A DNA stretch of 64,000 nt. It comes from Symsagittifera roscoffensis. Taxonomy: Eukaryota > Xenacoelomorpha > Acoela > Convolutidae. The stretch's first letter is position 1. Each line of letters starts with the position of its first letter. The stretch is from the NCBI RefSeq assembly GCF_963678635.1, contig NC_087063.1, forward strand, positions 60,458,759-60,522,758, written 5' to 3'. A model generated the notes under the pieces. That model saw only the letters and a program-made list of their open reading frames with translations, was not told the DNA's origin and did no database searches. Shown here in pieces: positions 54,412-63,669 of the stretch. The translations under genes were made by a program, and so were the position numbers.

Positions 54412-54894
54412 TCAGCCCTTACTCAAATAATATTTCTCATGTAAGTATACTTGTCTGTTAGTATCATGAATGATTACGTGTATCAGTGCATACAGCTCTC
54501 GTGAATTCCGTAGTCCTTGATTCGGGTCGTATACTGGAAGCGAGAGTTCCTTCATCTCCCTCTCCAGATGCAAGTCTCTCAGTCTCGTCAGGGACAAGAC
54601 TTGGTTTTCCGTGTCCACGTGCCGCTTCTCAGTGGCCCTCGTAACCAAGAAGCATAGATACTTTCCCGGTATCTGCGACGCCGCCGGAGGCAAGGCTGCT
54701 ACGCCTCATACTCCTGGTCTTTGTTTCCAAAGAATTTCTATGTTTTTATATTCCCTCTTTAAATCCGCTGCTAACGCTGTCTTAAAACTCAATTCCGCTG
54801 TGATCGCTATCGCACATGGTCTATTTGTAAGTATAAAATCACTATCTGTCAATATTATGCTACTTGAGTACTCATTCGGCAAGTTAAATATGAC
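54412..54894 (-). pseudogene. Macro-domain-like (OARD1/Poa1-type) segment, copy 2
   Basis: One frame of 160 codons, broken only by a TGA at 54706-54708, which copy 1 shares. In order: DSDFILTNRPCAIAITAEL (strand then loop), SFKTALAADLKREYKNIEIL (first helix), WKQRPGV-stop-GVAAL, GKYLCFLVTRATEK (paired strands), LSLTRLRD (helix), KELSLPVYDPNQG (strand plus loop), LYALIHVI (helix) and a final strand RQVYLHEKYY. This order and the YxxFLVTK-like, SLxxLRxx and LSLPxxxxxxG signatures match small macro domains that bind or remove ADP-ribose. The usual GCGLD loop is replaced by DPNQG, so catalysis is doubtful. The frame is -1 relative to the pol tail and overlaps its end by 40 bases, with no ATG at its start. 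Confidence 0.55.
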
Positions 54895-56219
54895 TCAACT
54901 ACTCTCCCTATGTCAGGTTTCATGGGATCCTCACCTGTTTCTGCTTCTAGTTCACCTGTCTCTCCTGATATTCTTAATTTTTTTATTAATATTTTTTCAG
55001 TGTGGGTAAGTCTTACCCACACTCCCTGGATAAAAATATCCATTGACGTCCCCGTCGATCGCACACCGGATATTAAATCGAGGTTGGATGCAGGAATTAT
55101 TAATTGCCCTTCCTGGGCAGCCCAGGAAGGTTCATCCCTTTCGTTTTTTGCTCTCACGGTCTGTGTCATGCTCTCACGGTCTACATCTTGAATCGTGACA
55201 CAGGTCTCCTCTGGGTCCGAAGCAATTTCGTTCAGCCATTCCAAGACACGCAGATTCGTCAAGTCTTGTTCGTAGGATTGCTGTTGCTCGTCGTCGAGTT
55301 CTACCTCGGGCTTGTACCGGTCATCGATCCACTCCTCGTCGCGGTCGTCGACTATGCGAATGTCTTGCGACACGGTTATTTCTTCTAGACCCACCAATTC
55401 TTCCACTCCATTCTTCCATCTTCTTCAGATCCATTCTGTCCACTTCGAAGCCATCTCCGTATTGTATTTCTTCGTGAGTCTTGTCCTGTCACTCTGTCAA
55501 TTCTGTATTGTAATCGGAAGATCTGGTTCCAAATTCTTGGGGACCTCCAACTGTTCGCGGTCTTGCCAGTCTTCTTCTGCGCAGGGTAAGGTTTCCTCAT
55601 CCGCTTCAATCACCTGGTTGGGATCCAGGTCCAGTGGTGGACTTAATCCTTCCTCTACTACCTCATTCCCATCATTTTTCCCCATGGTGCCCTTCTCATT
55701 GAACTCACAGGCAGGGTCCATCATCAGACAATCGCCTTCTTCCATGTCTGCAGGTATACACCATTCTTCCGTCGACGGGTTATGTGGCGTAACGTTTTCG
55801 TAGTGAGCGGGTCAGCCGGTACTCATTCTATAAAAACGTCACTCCTGGTGCACTTCTGTAATCATGAAGGTTCCCCTCCATTTCTTTGGGATCTTTTTTG
55901 TTCCTTTTGGTGGTATAACGTTTTGAAATACCCATACGTAGTCTCCTACCGAGCATGATTTTGCACCAGTTGCTTTTTATCGAACCTTTTCCTCTGCTTT
56001 GGCTGTGCCTGATGAGTTTTCCGTCTACACAAGTCATTTAGATCTTGTTGACGTCTAATCACACCCCTTAGGTAGACATGTGATCATGTTTTCTTCCCCT
56101 CATATTCTTGATAAAAAAAAGTCAGGGACGAAGACTTCTCGTGTCCGGTTAACATCATGTGTGGACTAATTCCGGAGGTGGAGTGTTGCGTGATACTTTA
56201 TTGAATCCCTTAGTATCTC
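54855..56219 (-). pseudogene. Element B integrase C-terminal region and acidic tail, copy 2
   Basis: It is homologous to 49656-50880 and begins within the last integrase residues (GFNKVSR), so the catalytic core is missing. The GPY-F-like part is frameshifted (56037-55828, 55745-55497, 55609-55385). The last 183-codon frame (55406-54855) is open and longer than in copy 1: it continues through EKILIKKLRISGETGELEAE to STQVA, overlapping the macro-like frame. At about 56219 it is fused directly to RT, removing RNase H, the linker and the integrase core. Confidence 0.75.
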
Positions 56220-57010
56220 ACTAAGCCTGCTCTCTTCATGCAGCCAAAGACCTCCTCTAGCCGATCAATGTTGTCTTCCAGGGTGGGTGTTGCTATGACT
56301 ACGTCATCCACGTAACACATCACCAGGTTCCTGTACTTCTTCGTCACCTCTCTCTTTGAAAAGTTGCCGTGGCGTTGCACAAGCCAAAGGGCATCGTCTT
56401 CCACTGGTACAACCCCAATTCACATGTGAATCCGGTCTTTTCTCTGTCTTTCTTCCACAGAGAGACCTGCCAGAAGGCAGAACCCAAGACCAGTGTGGTG
56501 AAGAACTTGGCGTCACGGGTACCGGTATCGGGTACGCATCTTTTGTCGTCACCGCGTTCAGGTAACAAAAGTGGCAACAGAACCTGAGCTGCCCCCCTTC
56601 TTCTTTGCCATGACTACCTGGCAAGCCCAAGGCGATTTCGAGGAATGTATCATGTCGTATTCGATCAACTTTCTATTTCCGCTCGGCACGCTTCCGATTT
56701 ATGAGGCGCCATTCGCCCTGCGCCTTCTCTATGAGGAATGGCGCCTTCGTTTAATTCTATTTCGTGTTCGACGAAGTTGCAGCAGCCTATGTCTGCCTTA
56801 TGTTTCTGAAAATACGTCCGCATTCCGATTTAAAACCGCCCTTAATGATTCAAAATCTCCCTCGCCTATTTTCCATCTCAAATGTTATATCTCCGACAAA
56901 ACCGGTTTGTAGGATTCCAGTTCATATGACGAGGGGCGTTGCGGAAAAATCGACTAGCTCGACAAGCCATCATTCGTTTCGGTTATCATTGAAAACAGTT
57001 TATTATTAGA
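56210..57010 (-). pseudogene. Element B reverse transcriptase, truncated after YVDD
   Basis: RT copies element RNA into DNA. From 57010 downward the decayed frames read NRNADVF, KADIGCCNFVEHEIEL, PHKSEACRAEIE, KSPWACQVVMAKKKGGQLRFC, then GSAFWQVSLWKKDREKTGF, KTMPFGLCNATATFQRE and CYVDDVVIATPTLEDN, ending at MKRAGL where it runs into the integrase tail. The palm motif that should carry the first catalytic Asp reads TTLVLGSAF, so that Asp is now Val; the YVDD pair is intact. About 10-20 residues between DAYPIP and the palm motif are deleted. It complements the stub in element A, which has only YVDD and beyond. Confidence 0.85.
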
Positions 57011-57346
57011 TTTATATTCATCAATTCTCTTTAAAATTTTATCCTTATCAGCATGATTCGGGCAGTCTTGCACAATATATCTCTTCAATTTTTGTGTCTC
57101 TCGTAGTCGGTTTCCATCGGCAAAGCTTAACCAAGTTTCTTTCCAGGCTGGACCTTAACCGTGGTGTCCAGTGTGTTCAACAACGCACTGGCACACAACC
57201 CGTTTCGTTTTACTGAAATGCTCCGGCCTAAAATCACCGAGCTTTGACTATTTGGTTGGGTACCAGACAAACCAGTTTACGATCACTTAGCGAATTTAAA
57301 TTTCTCATCCTAAAAATTGCTATTACAGCTTGTCCCGGCTTTGATT
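57011..57346 (-). pseudogene. Element B post-protease Pol segment
   Basis: It links protease to RT. The frame SSVILGRSISVKRNGL, LLNTLDTTVKVQPGKKLG and LPMETDYE is visible, with a stop after KKLG and a slip beyond. Part of it (57159-57300) is repeated at 58405-58560 because the protease duplication included it. No catalytic motif. Confidence 0.6.
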
Positions 57347-57970
57347 TTATCTTTCTATCTTAAAAAATTGTACCTTGTTTTCATCTGTTATTACATTAAT
57401 TGGTTTTTTAACATACTTCCGGTCCGGGTTTCTAATCCTCATTAGGACATCGTTCAAGTCAATCATCACATCGAATTTCCGGACAAAATCACGGCCCAGG
57501 ATGAAGTGGTCTGAGTCGTCTAAATTCTCAACCACCAGGAAGCTCTTCCAAAGATCGCGTCCTCCCATGTGAAGGACCGTTATTGGTGTGCTTCCTGCCA
57601 CGTAGATTGCTCCGCAGTTGGCGGCCGCCAATCTGAGGTTCATTGGAATTAGATCTTCCCTCGTGAAGCCCAATCTTTCCCAAGTCTTTATTTGCATCAA
57701 ACTTACCACTGTTCCTGTGTCCAGTAGTCCTGTTACTCCAATTTTCTTCCCATTGGTGTCTAGCAGATGTGCAGTAACATCTGCCTCGTACCCTATGTGT
57801 ACTGCATCTTGCTCCATCATGGCATCATGGCCGACTCTACGGACCTTAAGTTCTTCCTGACCCAAATAGATCTGCCCCATTTGGTCACTATCTGTCGTGA
57901 CGTAGGTCCTAGTGTAGATACTTATCCCGTCAACGTTCAACATCACTTGATAAGGTCGATAGACTTCCAC
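57347..57970 (-). CDS. pro: Element B aspartic protease, downstream duplicate
   Basis: A 207-codon open frame with the retropepsin signature LLDTGTVVSLM (catalytic D84-T85-G86), a flap-side stretch AAANCGAIYVAGSTPITVLH, and the C-terminal FILGRDFVRKFDVMIDLND, all intact. The protease would act as a dimer to process Gag-Pol. It lies 1250 bases downstream of a near-identical copy, and the frame ends in FFKIER then TAG. The spacer upstream (57943-58224) encodes the conserved Gag-C segment KLKVISRQTFGMVPQG that precedes protease in both elements. This and its duplicate are the best preserved catalytic frames after integrase. Confidence 0.88.
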   Translation of the reverse strand: MEVYRPYQVMLNVDGISIYTRTYVTTDSDQMGQIYLGQEELKVRRVGHDAMMEQDAVHIGYEADVTAHLLDTNGKKIGVTGLLDTGTVVSLMQIKTWERLGFTREDLIPMNLRLAAANCGAIYVAGSTPITVLHMGGRDLWKSFLVVENLDDSDHFILGRDFVRKFDVMIDLNDVLMRIRNPDRKYVKKPINVITDENKVQFFKIER

Positions 57971-58380
57971 ATAGCGCCCGTGGAGTTTCTTTGTTCAAGG
58001 CCACCTGTTATCAACAACGCTCGCACAGCCCTCAACACAGTGCGTGGCTCTACCTGTCTCAGATTATCTGCATAGGTGTCTAAATGCATCAAAGTGAACT
58101 CTGAGGGTTCACTTAGTAACCTGATCACCTGATGTCCCGCAACTGAAATTATTGACTGTATTCTGCTTCCTTGAGGCACCATTCCGAACGTCTGCCTAGA
58201 GATCACCTTTAGTTTCATGCTCAAACTGCTTGGTGCTTTCGTCTATTCGAGCTCTGATGCCTCGAAGGCGTTCAGCCTTTCCTGAATTTTCCCATTCTCT
58301 AGTTCGAGCTTCACCTTTTGCTCGATCTCCTGCATCACCAACTCCTGCTGGACTCTGTTTAGAGCATCTTGAATTCATCT
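57943..58380 (-). pseudogene. Gag-protease spacer, downstream duplicate
   Basis: It contains SMKLKVISRQTFGMVPQGSR, SIISVAGHQVIRLLSEP and FTLMHLDTYADNLRQVEPRT. It overlaps the start of the protease frame in another frame, indicating a one-base indel near 57970. The same block exists at 59261-59473 and, in element A, at 24900-25080. Confidence 0.7.
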
Positions 58381-58593
58381 GCCGCAGTCATCTGCCGACC
58401 GTAACCGTGGTGTCCAGTGTGTTCAACAACGCACTGGCACACAACCCGTTCCGTTTTACTGAAAAGCTCCGGCCTAAAATCACCGAGCTTTGACTATTTG
58501 GGTTGGGTACCAGACAAACCTGTTTACAATCACTTAGCGAATTTAAATTTCTCATCCTAAAAATTGCTATTACAGCTTGTGCCGGCTTTGATT
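58381..58593 (-). pseudogene. Duplicated post-protease segment, at the duplication junction
   Basis: 58405-58593 repeats 57159-57346 (CCGTGGTGTCCAGTGTGTTC in both, 1246 bases apart). It shows that the duplicated unit runs from the middle of the spacer through protease to the post-protease segment. The junction to Gag-C sequence is at about 58400. Confidence 0.8.
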
Positions 58594-59220
58594 TTACCTT
58601 TCTATCTTAAAAAATTTTACCTTGTTTTCATCTGTTATTATTACATTAATTGGTTTTTTAACATACTTCCGGTCCGGTTTTCTAATCCTCATTAGGACAT
58701 CGTTCAAGTCAATCATCACATCGAATTTCCGGACAAAATCACGGCCCAGGATGAAGTGGTCTGAGTCGTCTAAATTCTGAACCACCAGGAAGCTCTTCCA
58801 AAGATCGCGTCCTCCCATGTGAAGGACCGTTATTGGTGTGCTTCCTGCCACGTAGATTGCTCCGCGGTTGGCGGCCGCCAATCTGAGGTTGATTGGAATT
58901 AGATCTTCCCTCGTGAAGCCCAATCTTTCCCAAGTCTTTATTTGCATCAAGCTTACCACTGGTCCTGTATCCAGTAGTCCTGTTACTCCAATTTTCTTCC
59001 CATTGGTGTCTAGCAGATGTGCAGTAACATCTGCCTCGTACCCTATGTGTACTGCATCTTGCTCCATCATGGCATCATGGCCGACTCTACGGACGTTAAG
59101 TTCTTCCTGACCCAAATAGATCTGCCCCATTTGATCACTATCTGTCGTGACGTAGGTCCTAGTGTAGATACTTATCCCGTCAACGTTCAACATCAATTGA
59201 TAAGGTCGATAGACTTCCAC
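58594..59220 (-). CDS. pro: Element B aspartic protease, upstream duplicate
   Basis: A 208-codon open frame, about 97% identical in protein to the downstream copy. The active site reads LLDTGPVVS with D84-T85-G86 intact; the ILGRDF motif is intact. The residue after G is Pro here, Thr in the other copy and Ala in element A; Ala is usual in retropepsins. Both copies being open suggests that the duplication is recent compared with the damage in RT and Gag. An in-line double protease in a polyprotein would be unusual if ever expressed. Confidence 0.88.
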   Translation of the reverse strand: MEVYRPYQLMLNVDGISIYTRTYVTTDSDQMGQIYLGQEELNVRRVGHDAMMEQDAVHIGYEADVTAHLLDTNGKKIGVTGLLDTGPVVSLMQIKTWERLGFTREDLIPINLRLAAANRGAIYVAGSTPITVLHMGGRDLWKSFLVVQNLDDSDHFILGRDFVRKFDVMIDLNDVLMRIRKPDRKYVKKPINVIITDENKVKFFKIER

Positions 59221-59260
59221 AAAGCGCCCGTGGATTTTCTTTGTTCAAGGTCACCCATTG

Positions 59261-59607
59261 TCAACAACGCTCGCACAGCCTCAACACAGTGCGTGGCTCT
59301 ACCTGTCTAAGATTATCTGCATAGGTGTCTAAATGCATCAAAGTGAACTCTGAGGGTTCACTTAGGTACTTGATCACCTGATGTCCCGAAACTGAAATTA
59401 TTGACTGTATTCTGCTTCCTTGAGGCACCATTCTGAACGTCTGCCTAGAGATCACCTTTAGTTTCATGCTCAAACTGCTTGGTGCTTTCGTCTATTCGAG
59501 TTCTGATGCCTCGAAGGCGTTCAGCCTTTCCTGAATTTTCTCATTCTCTAGTTCGAGCTTCACCTTTTGCTCGATCTCCTGCGTCACCAACTCCTGCTGG
59601 ACTCTGT
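59261..59607 (-). pseudogene. Gag C-terminal spacer before protease, upstream copy
   Basis: A coiled-coil-like stretch (about 59600-59480) is followed by the 70-codon frame 59473-59261 (SMKLKVISRQTFRMVPQG; SGHQVIKYLSEPSEF). A frameshift at about 59270 separates it from protease. Confidence 0.65.
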
Positions 59608-60015
59608 TTAGAGCATCTTGAAGTCATCTGCAGTCGTCACCGGTTCCGGTTCACGTGTCACTTCCTTTACTGCCTGCATCTTCTTTGTCGCCAGCTCTTG
59701 CGGTTTCTCCTTTTTACGTGCTTCCGCTTCACTCATCAGGCGCGCCTTGCTAGCTTTAATACCCGATAAAGCTTCCTCATGCCTTGGATGCTTGATCTCT
59801 GCCACAGCATCCCAAAATTGTGGATAACCCGATTTAAAATGACCTTTCAACTTACAAAAGAAACACCTTGGGCCGACTTTTGCAATTACTCCTCTCATGG
59901 AATCTTCATGATCGGCCTCTGACGCATCTTCATCCTCGAGTCTAAAGCCTATTGCTTTCCTGCCCTGTTTGTAGCTTGGGCATGCTGTCACATGATGGTC
60001 CTGAAATCTGCACAA
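59608..60015 (-). CDS. gag: Element B Gag nucleocapsid part with degraded zinc knuckles
   Basis: A 135-codon frame. Knuckle 1 (CRFQDHHVTAC) keeps C-H-C but its first Cys is lost at the frameshift from the upstream frame (near 60000). Knuckle 2 (59866-59825) reads CFFCKLKGHFKSGY, with Tyr replacing the final Cys. Between them is an acidic stretch (LEDEDASEADHED), and after them a basic helical part (KARLMSEAEARKKEK). Element A keeps knuckle 2 perfectly, so the ancestral Gag had two CCHC knuckles for RNA packaging. Confidence 0.75.
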   Translation of the reverse strand: MCRFQDHHVTACPSYKQGRKAIGFRLEDEDASEADHEDSMRGVIAKVGPRCFFCKLKGHFKSGYPQFWDAVAEIKHPRHEEALSGIKASKARLMSEAEARKKEKPQELATKKMQAVKEVTREPEPVTTADDFKML

Positions 60016-61013
60016 GAGCGTATCCTGTCCATATCTTCCTTTGGTTTGTACCAGTTGTTACCTTGGTTTGCTGCTCCATTGTTAAAATTGCCATAATTGT
60101 TTTTGTAATAACCCGATTTCGATGGAGGTCTCAACTCCTCTGGTTTTGGCGCATTGGTGAAAAATGGTGTGTAATGCGTCGCTAACATCGTTCGAAGCTC
60201 GTCATTCTTCACACCATCGATGAATTTTGAGGCTACTGCCAGGTTCATCCTTCTGTTCGAATCATCTGGTTGGCTTCGCCTTCTAAGCATCCCCAAATCG
60301 TCTAGAGACCTGTCTATCGTCTCGTCTTCACGTTGCCTTCCTTTCTGAAAGCGCATCATTTCCTGGTGTCCTTGTACCCCTGAGCCAAAACGATTTGACA
60401 AGATTTCAAAGATTTTCTCAACAGTGCCCCGCTGGTATTGCTTTTTGGCCATCACACAGTTCAGGGCTGTCCCTTCCAGGTTACTGGTGAGAGCACTGCA
60501 TTCTTGTCTTTCTGACAAGTCCTCCCCTTCAAAATGCAGTTTCTTTACCTCTACCCAGGTATCAATGCAGCCATCATTTTCATCTTTATAGCATCTTGTT
60601 TCTTTAAAAACCCTTCTGGACTTTTCACTGCTTTCATTGCTTCTAGATAACCTCGTTTGGAATGATTCCAAGGATCTGTTCAGAAGTTCAAAGGCTGTGG
60701 CCATTGATGTAGCGTCCCTTGAAAGCCCCGCCTGAGCATCATTGCCCCCTGATATGGGCTCTGGATTTTCCCTCCTGTCCGAATCGCTGGAAGGACTTCT
60801 TCCTTGATTCGCATGACTCCAGTTCCTGGAATCACACCTCCCAGTCGCATGTGTATCTTGCGTCGGGCGTTCGTTTGAGGTCGGTCTGTTGCCAGTTGAA
60901 CTTCCTCCGATGTTTGGACTCCCTGGCATTATTTCCCCTGTGGCATAGATGGATGAACTGCCCCTTCCTTTAGTGTGTCCATTCAAGTGTCCTTCTCTTA
61001 TTCGGTTGTTCAT
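59988..61013 (-). CDS. gag: Element B Gag central and capsid part
   Basis: A 341-codon open frame. The first ~140 residues are Ser/Pro/Arg/Gly-rich and low in order. From about residue 145 the capsid core begins (CIDTWVEVKKLHFEGEDLSE; QECSALTSNLEGTALNCVMA; IFEILSNRFGSGVQGHQEMM; ETIDRSLDDLGMLRRRSQPD; NLAVASKFIDGVKNDELRTM), which fits the retrotransposon Gag domain. It ends in an Asn/Tyr/Gly-rich linker to the zinc knuckles. The nominal start is only the first codon after a frameshift; upstream coding continues in the next frame. It is homologous to 22901-24400 of element A. Confidence 0.8.
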   Translation of the reverse strand: MNNRIREGHLNGHTKGRGSSSIYATGEIMPGSPNIGGSSTGNRPTSNERPTQDTHATGRCDSRNWSHANQGRSPSSDSDRRENPEPISGGNDAQAGLSRDATSMATAFELLNRSLESFQTRLSRSNESSEKSRRVFKETRCYKDENDGCIDTWVEVKKLHFEGEDLSERQECSALTSNLEGTALNCVMAKKQYQRGTVEKIFEILSNRFGSGVQGHQEMMRFQKGRQREDETIDRSLDDLGMLRRRSQPDDSNRRMNLAVASKFIDGVKNDELRTMLATHYTPFFTNAPKPEELRPPSKSGYYKNNYGNFNNGAANQGNNWYKPKEDMDRIRSCADFRTIM

Positions 61014-61565
61014 TGAAGTTCACTCTCGGCTCCCTGCTGGGTTCTCCTGAGTTCGGTTCCCCATTCTTTGATCCACTCCTGCTGCCTAGTAGCCCAACCA
61101 ACCTATCCATGATAGCCTGAGTTCGCTTCTCCATCATCGCGTCTATCTTCGTGTCAAGAGTCTGCTCTTGTTGCTTTCTCAAAATCTCCATGTCATCTCT
61201 CAATCGTAACTCTCTCTGCTCAGCTTCCCTCGTCATTCGTGACAGGTTGTTAGCCAAGTGTTCATACGTTTTCTCCTTCAAGCGTATTTGCTTCTGCTAA
61301 CTTCTTGTTTGTTGCAGTTGATCTCTTCCCGCAGGTTTTCTCTCTCGACATGGCCTGCCCTTTCTAGTTCACTCATTCTTAAGGACATCTGTTCATTCTG
61401 TTCTCCTTTGCTACCCACTATGTTAGTCAAGGCTTCTTCGGTTGATGCTCCGTTGTCCTTTAATAGTGTCACAAGTGGCGGCGTGACCCTGTCGGTTCCA
61501 GGTAGCTTGGCACTGGTCGAGTCTCGGGTTTTGATTCTCTGCATCGACGTCTCTTCGTGATTCAA
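60970..61565 (-). CDS. gag: Element B Gag coiled-coil part (two overlapping frames)
   Basis: Frames 61565-61278 and 61281-60970 meet at about 61280, a one-base slip. Together they encode a long helical region (KGEQNEQMSLRMSELERAGH; NLREEINCNKQEVSRSK; REAEQRELRLRDDMEILRKQ; DTKIDAMMEKRTQAIMDRLV). Long coiled coils before capsid are also present in element A Gag, so this is a lineage trait. The interval 61566-61680 is coding-like in another frame (TTNGSGQSGDFVTVTNSE). Confidence 0.7.
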
Positions 61566-61680
61566 TTCTGGATCCGCAGTGGGTTACATAGCCCGGTGTC
61601 TCTGTTCTTCCCAGTTCGCATCTCCGAATTCGTCACGGTCACAAAGTCTCCCGACTGGCCTGATCCGTTTGTGGTCTTGC

Positions 61681-62290
61681 TTACTTGTTTATTGTCCTGA
61701 CTACACCAAATTGGTCCATGGAGCCAGTCTCTGTATCGATGTATGCGTCATTCTCCGGAGTCGAACTATTGAGGCTGACTTGAGATCCGAAGTCATCTTG
61801 CTCGTCATTGTCCTCCTCTTCTTCCTGGGTTTCTGCTTCATCGCCTGTACCCGTTCCCATGATAAGAAAGTTTCCCAAAGTACTCTTAACTCTTTCTGAA
61901 AACGAGGAAGACGTTGCCGGTTTCTCCGTCAGGCCATGCATCATGGTATTGTCTGTCGGTGATCTTATGATCGCCACTTTTTCAGTAGAGATGTCGGACA
62001 GTTCCAACATCTCTTCTCGGTCTAGAGTCCCGGTGGAAGTGGCAAAATCTTGGTTTGCTCTACCAGAGTAGATTCACTAGCCAATCTTCTGTTTCCCCTC
62101 CCTTCCGGTCCATGTCCGTCCGGTTCTCATCCATGGCCTCCTGGGTTTTGACTCCTGGTTTCAACCATTCCGCCTGAAATTTTTTCTCCTCTATCGGTCC
62201 GGGTTCGTGTGATCCTTTCCACAAAAGTGTCGTTCATTCCTTTTCTCTGTTTCTCTGGTTTGAATTTCTTCGAGCTATCACTTAGTTTAG
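61681..62290 (-). pseudogene. gag: Element B Gag N-terminal acidic part, downstream duplicate
   Basis: A tandem copy of 62291-62909, spaced about 612 bases. It reads PKLSDSSKKFKPEKQRKGMN at its start, shifts frame, and has the acidic, Asp/Glu-rich frame 62010-61681 (GDEAETQEEEEDNDEQDDFG; VSLNSSTPENDAYIDTETGS). The region is polar and unordered, with no domain. The duplicate lacks the initiation codon, so it is an in-line repetition within Gag. Confidence 0.7.
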
Positions 62291-62909
62291 GTATCCTTGA
62301 CTATTGTCCTGACTACACCAAATTGAACCATGGAGCCAGTCTCTCTATCGGTGTATGCGTCATTCTCCTGAGTCGAACTATTGAGGCTGACTTGAGATCC
62401 GAAATCATCTTGCTCGTCATCGTCTTCCTCTTCTTCCTGGGTTTCTGCTTCATCGCCTTTACCCGTTCCCATGATAAATGGAAAGAAGTTTCCTAAAGTG
62501 TTTTTCACCCTTTCTGAAAACTAGGAAGACGTTGCCGGTTTCCCCGCCAGGCCACGTATCATGGTGTTGTCTGTCGATGATCTTGTGGTCGCCACAAATT
62601 CAGTAGAGATGTCGGACAAATCAGACATCTCTGCTCGGTCTAGAGTCCCAGTGGAAGTGGCAAAATCTTGGCTTTGTTCTACCGGAGTAGATTCACTCGC
62701 CAATCTTCTGTTTCCTCTCCCTTCCGGTCCATGTCCGTCCCGTTTCTCATCCATGACCGCCTGAAAGTTTATTCCCTCTGTCCGTCCAAATTCGTGTGAT
62801 CCTTTCCACAAAAGGGTCGTTCCTTGCTTTTCTCTGTTTCTCTGGTATGAATTTCCTGGTGCTATCACTTAGTTTAGGTATCCTTGACTTGTCTAGACTC
62901 ATTTTCATT
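62287..62909 (-). pseudogene. gag: Element B Gag N-terminus with start codon, upstream duplicate
   Basis: The likely Gag start is the ATG at 62909-62907 (MKMSLDKSRIPKLSDSTRKF); a second Met is two codons later. The frame ends near 62757, where a slip moves to the frame 62868-62521 (GPEGRGNRRLASESTPVEQS). A TAG at 62519-62521 splits this from 62508-62287; the duplicate has TCG at the same position. The start is chosen because the sequence upstream loses coding character and drops in GC. Confidence 0.65.
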
Positions 62910-63665
62910 TTATCACTTCTTACTGCCTATACACTCAATTCGATTGCTAGTGTACTTATTGTTTGACTACTGATAATAATAACACAACACAAAAAATTCC
63001 AGAAGTTTCACATGAAAATGACCACGAATCCTTGTATGTTATCACAGTACAGCGTATAGACAATTTATTCACACTATTCGATTTTTAATAGTAAGATATG
63101 AAGCTAACACAGTCAGAGGATACCAATATAATTAAAAGATAGTGTTCTCACTACCCAATCAAGCACAAACATTATTGATTTGAAAACAAAAATGAAGAAA
63201 AATAAGAATACTTTCAATGAAAAACGTATGTGTTTTGTGTTTTAGTCAGTCGCAATGTGATATCCGAACTTGTTTCTAAAGAACGAGTTTTCCCTGTTCG
63301 GTGCTGCACCAGTTAGACAAAACTTGAAGGCAGTAATTTTCTCAAGTGGCCGTCTATTGCACCCACTGAGTCCTGTGTTACCTATCTGCCCGGATTACCC
63401 GAGCTAGACCTACTAAAATCCTCAGGGCAATCACTTTTCAAAAAAAACGATTCGGATTTCAACCCACACAAATCAGTGACAAACTCTCGTTCATTTTAGA
63501 CTTAGTGTCGCAAACATCCGGGTTTAGACCTGTTTTGTTTTTGTCCGGTCTTGTTACCAGTGCAGTTATCAGTGCAGTCACTGATTTCTAGCCTGACAAT
63601 TAATAATTTAAAAGCCTTTACTATTTACTTTTCTTTTGTCTACTTAAATTTTGACAAAAATGCAC
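62910..63665 (-). other. Probable 5' leader region of element B, no gene
   Basis: AT-rich for the first ~300 bases upstream of Gag, then mixed. No LTR end, primer site or direct repeat with the 3' side could be identified. Confidence 0.35.
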
Positions 63666-63669
63666 ACTT

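Noticed and set aside
62910-63665. 5' LTR of element B
   Set aside because: No matching copy at the 3' side and no primer-binding site recognised.
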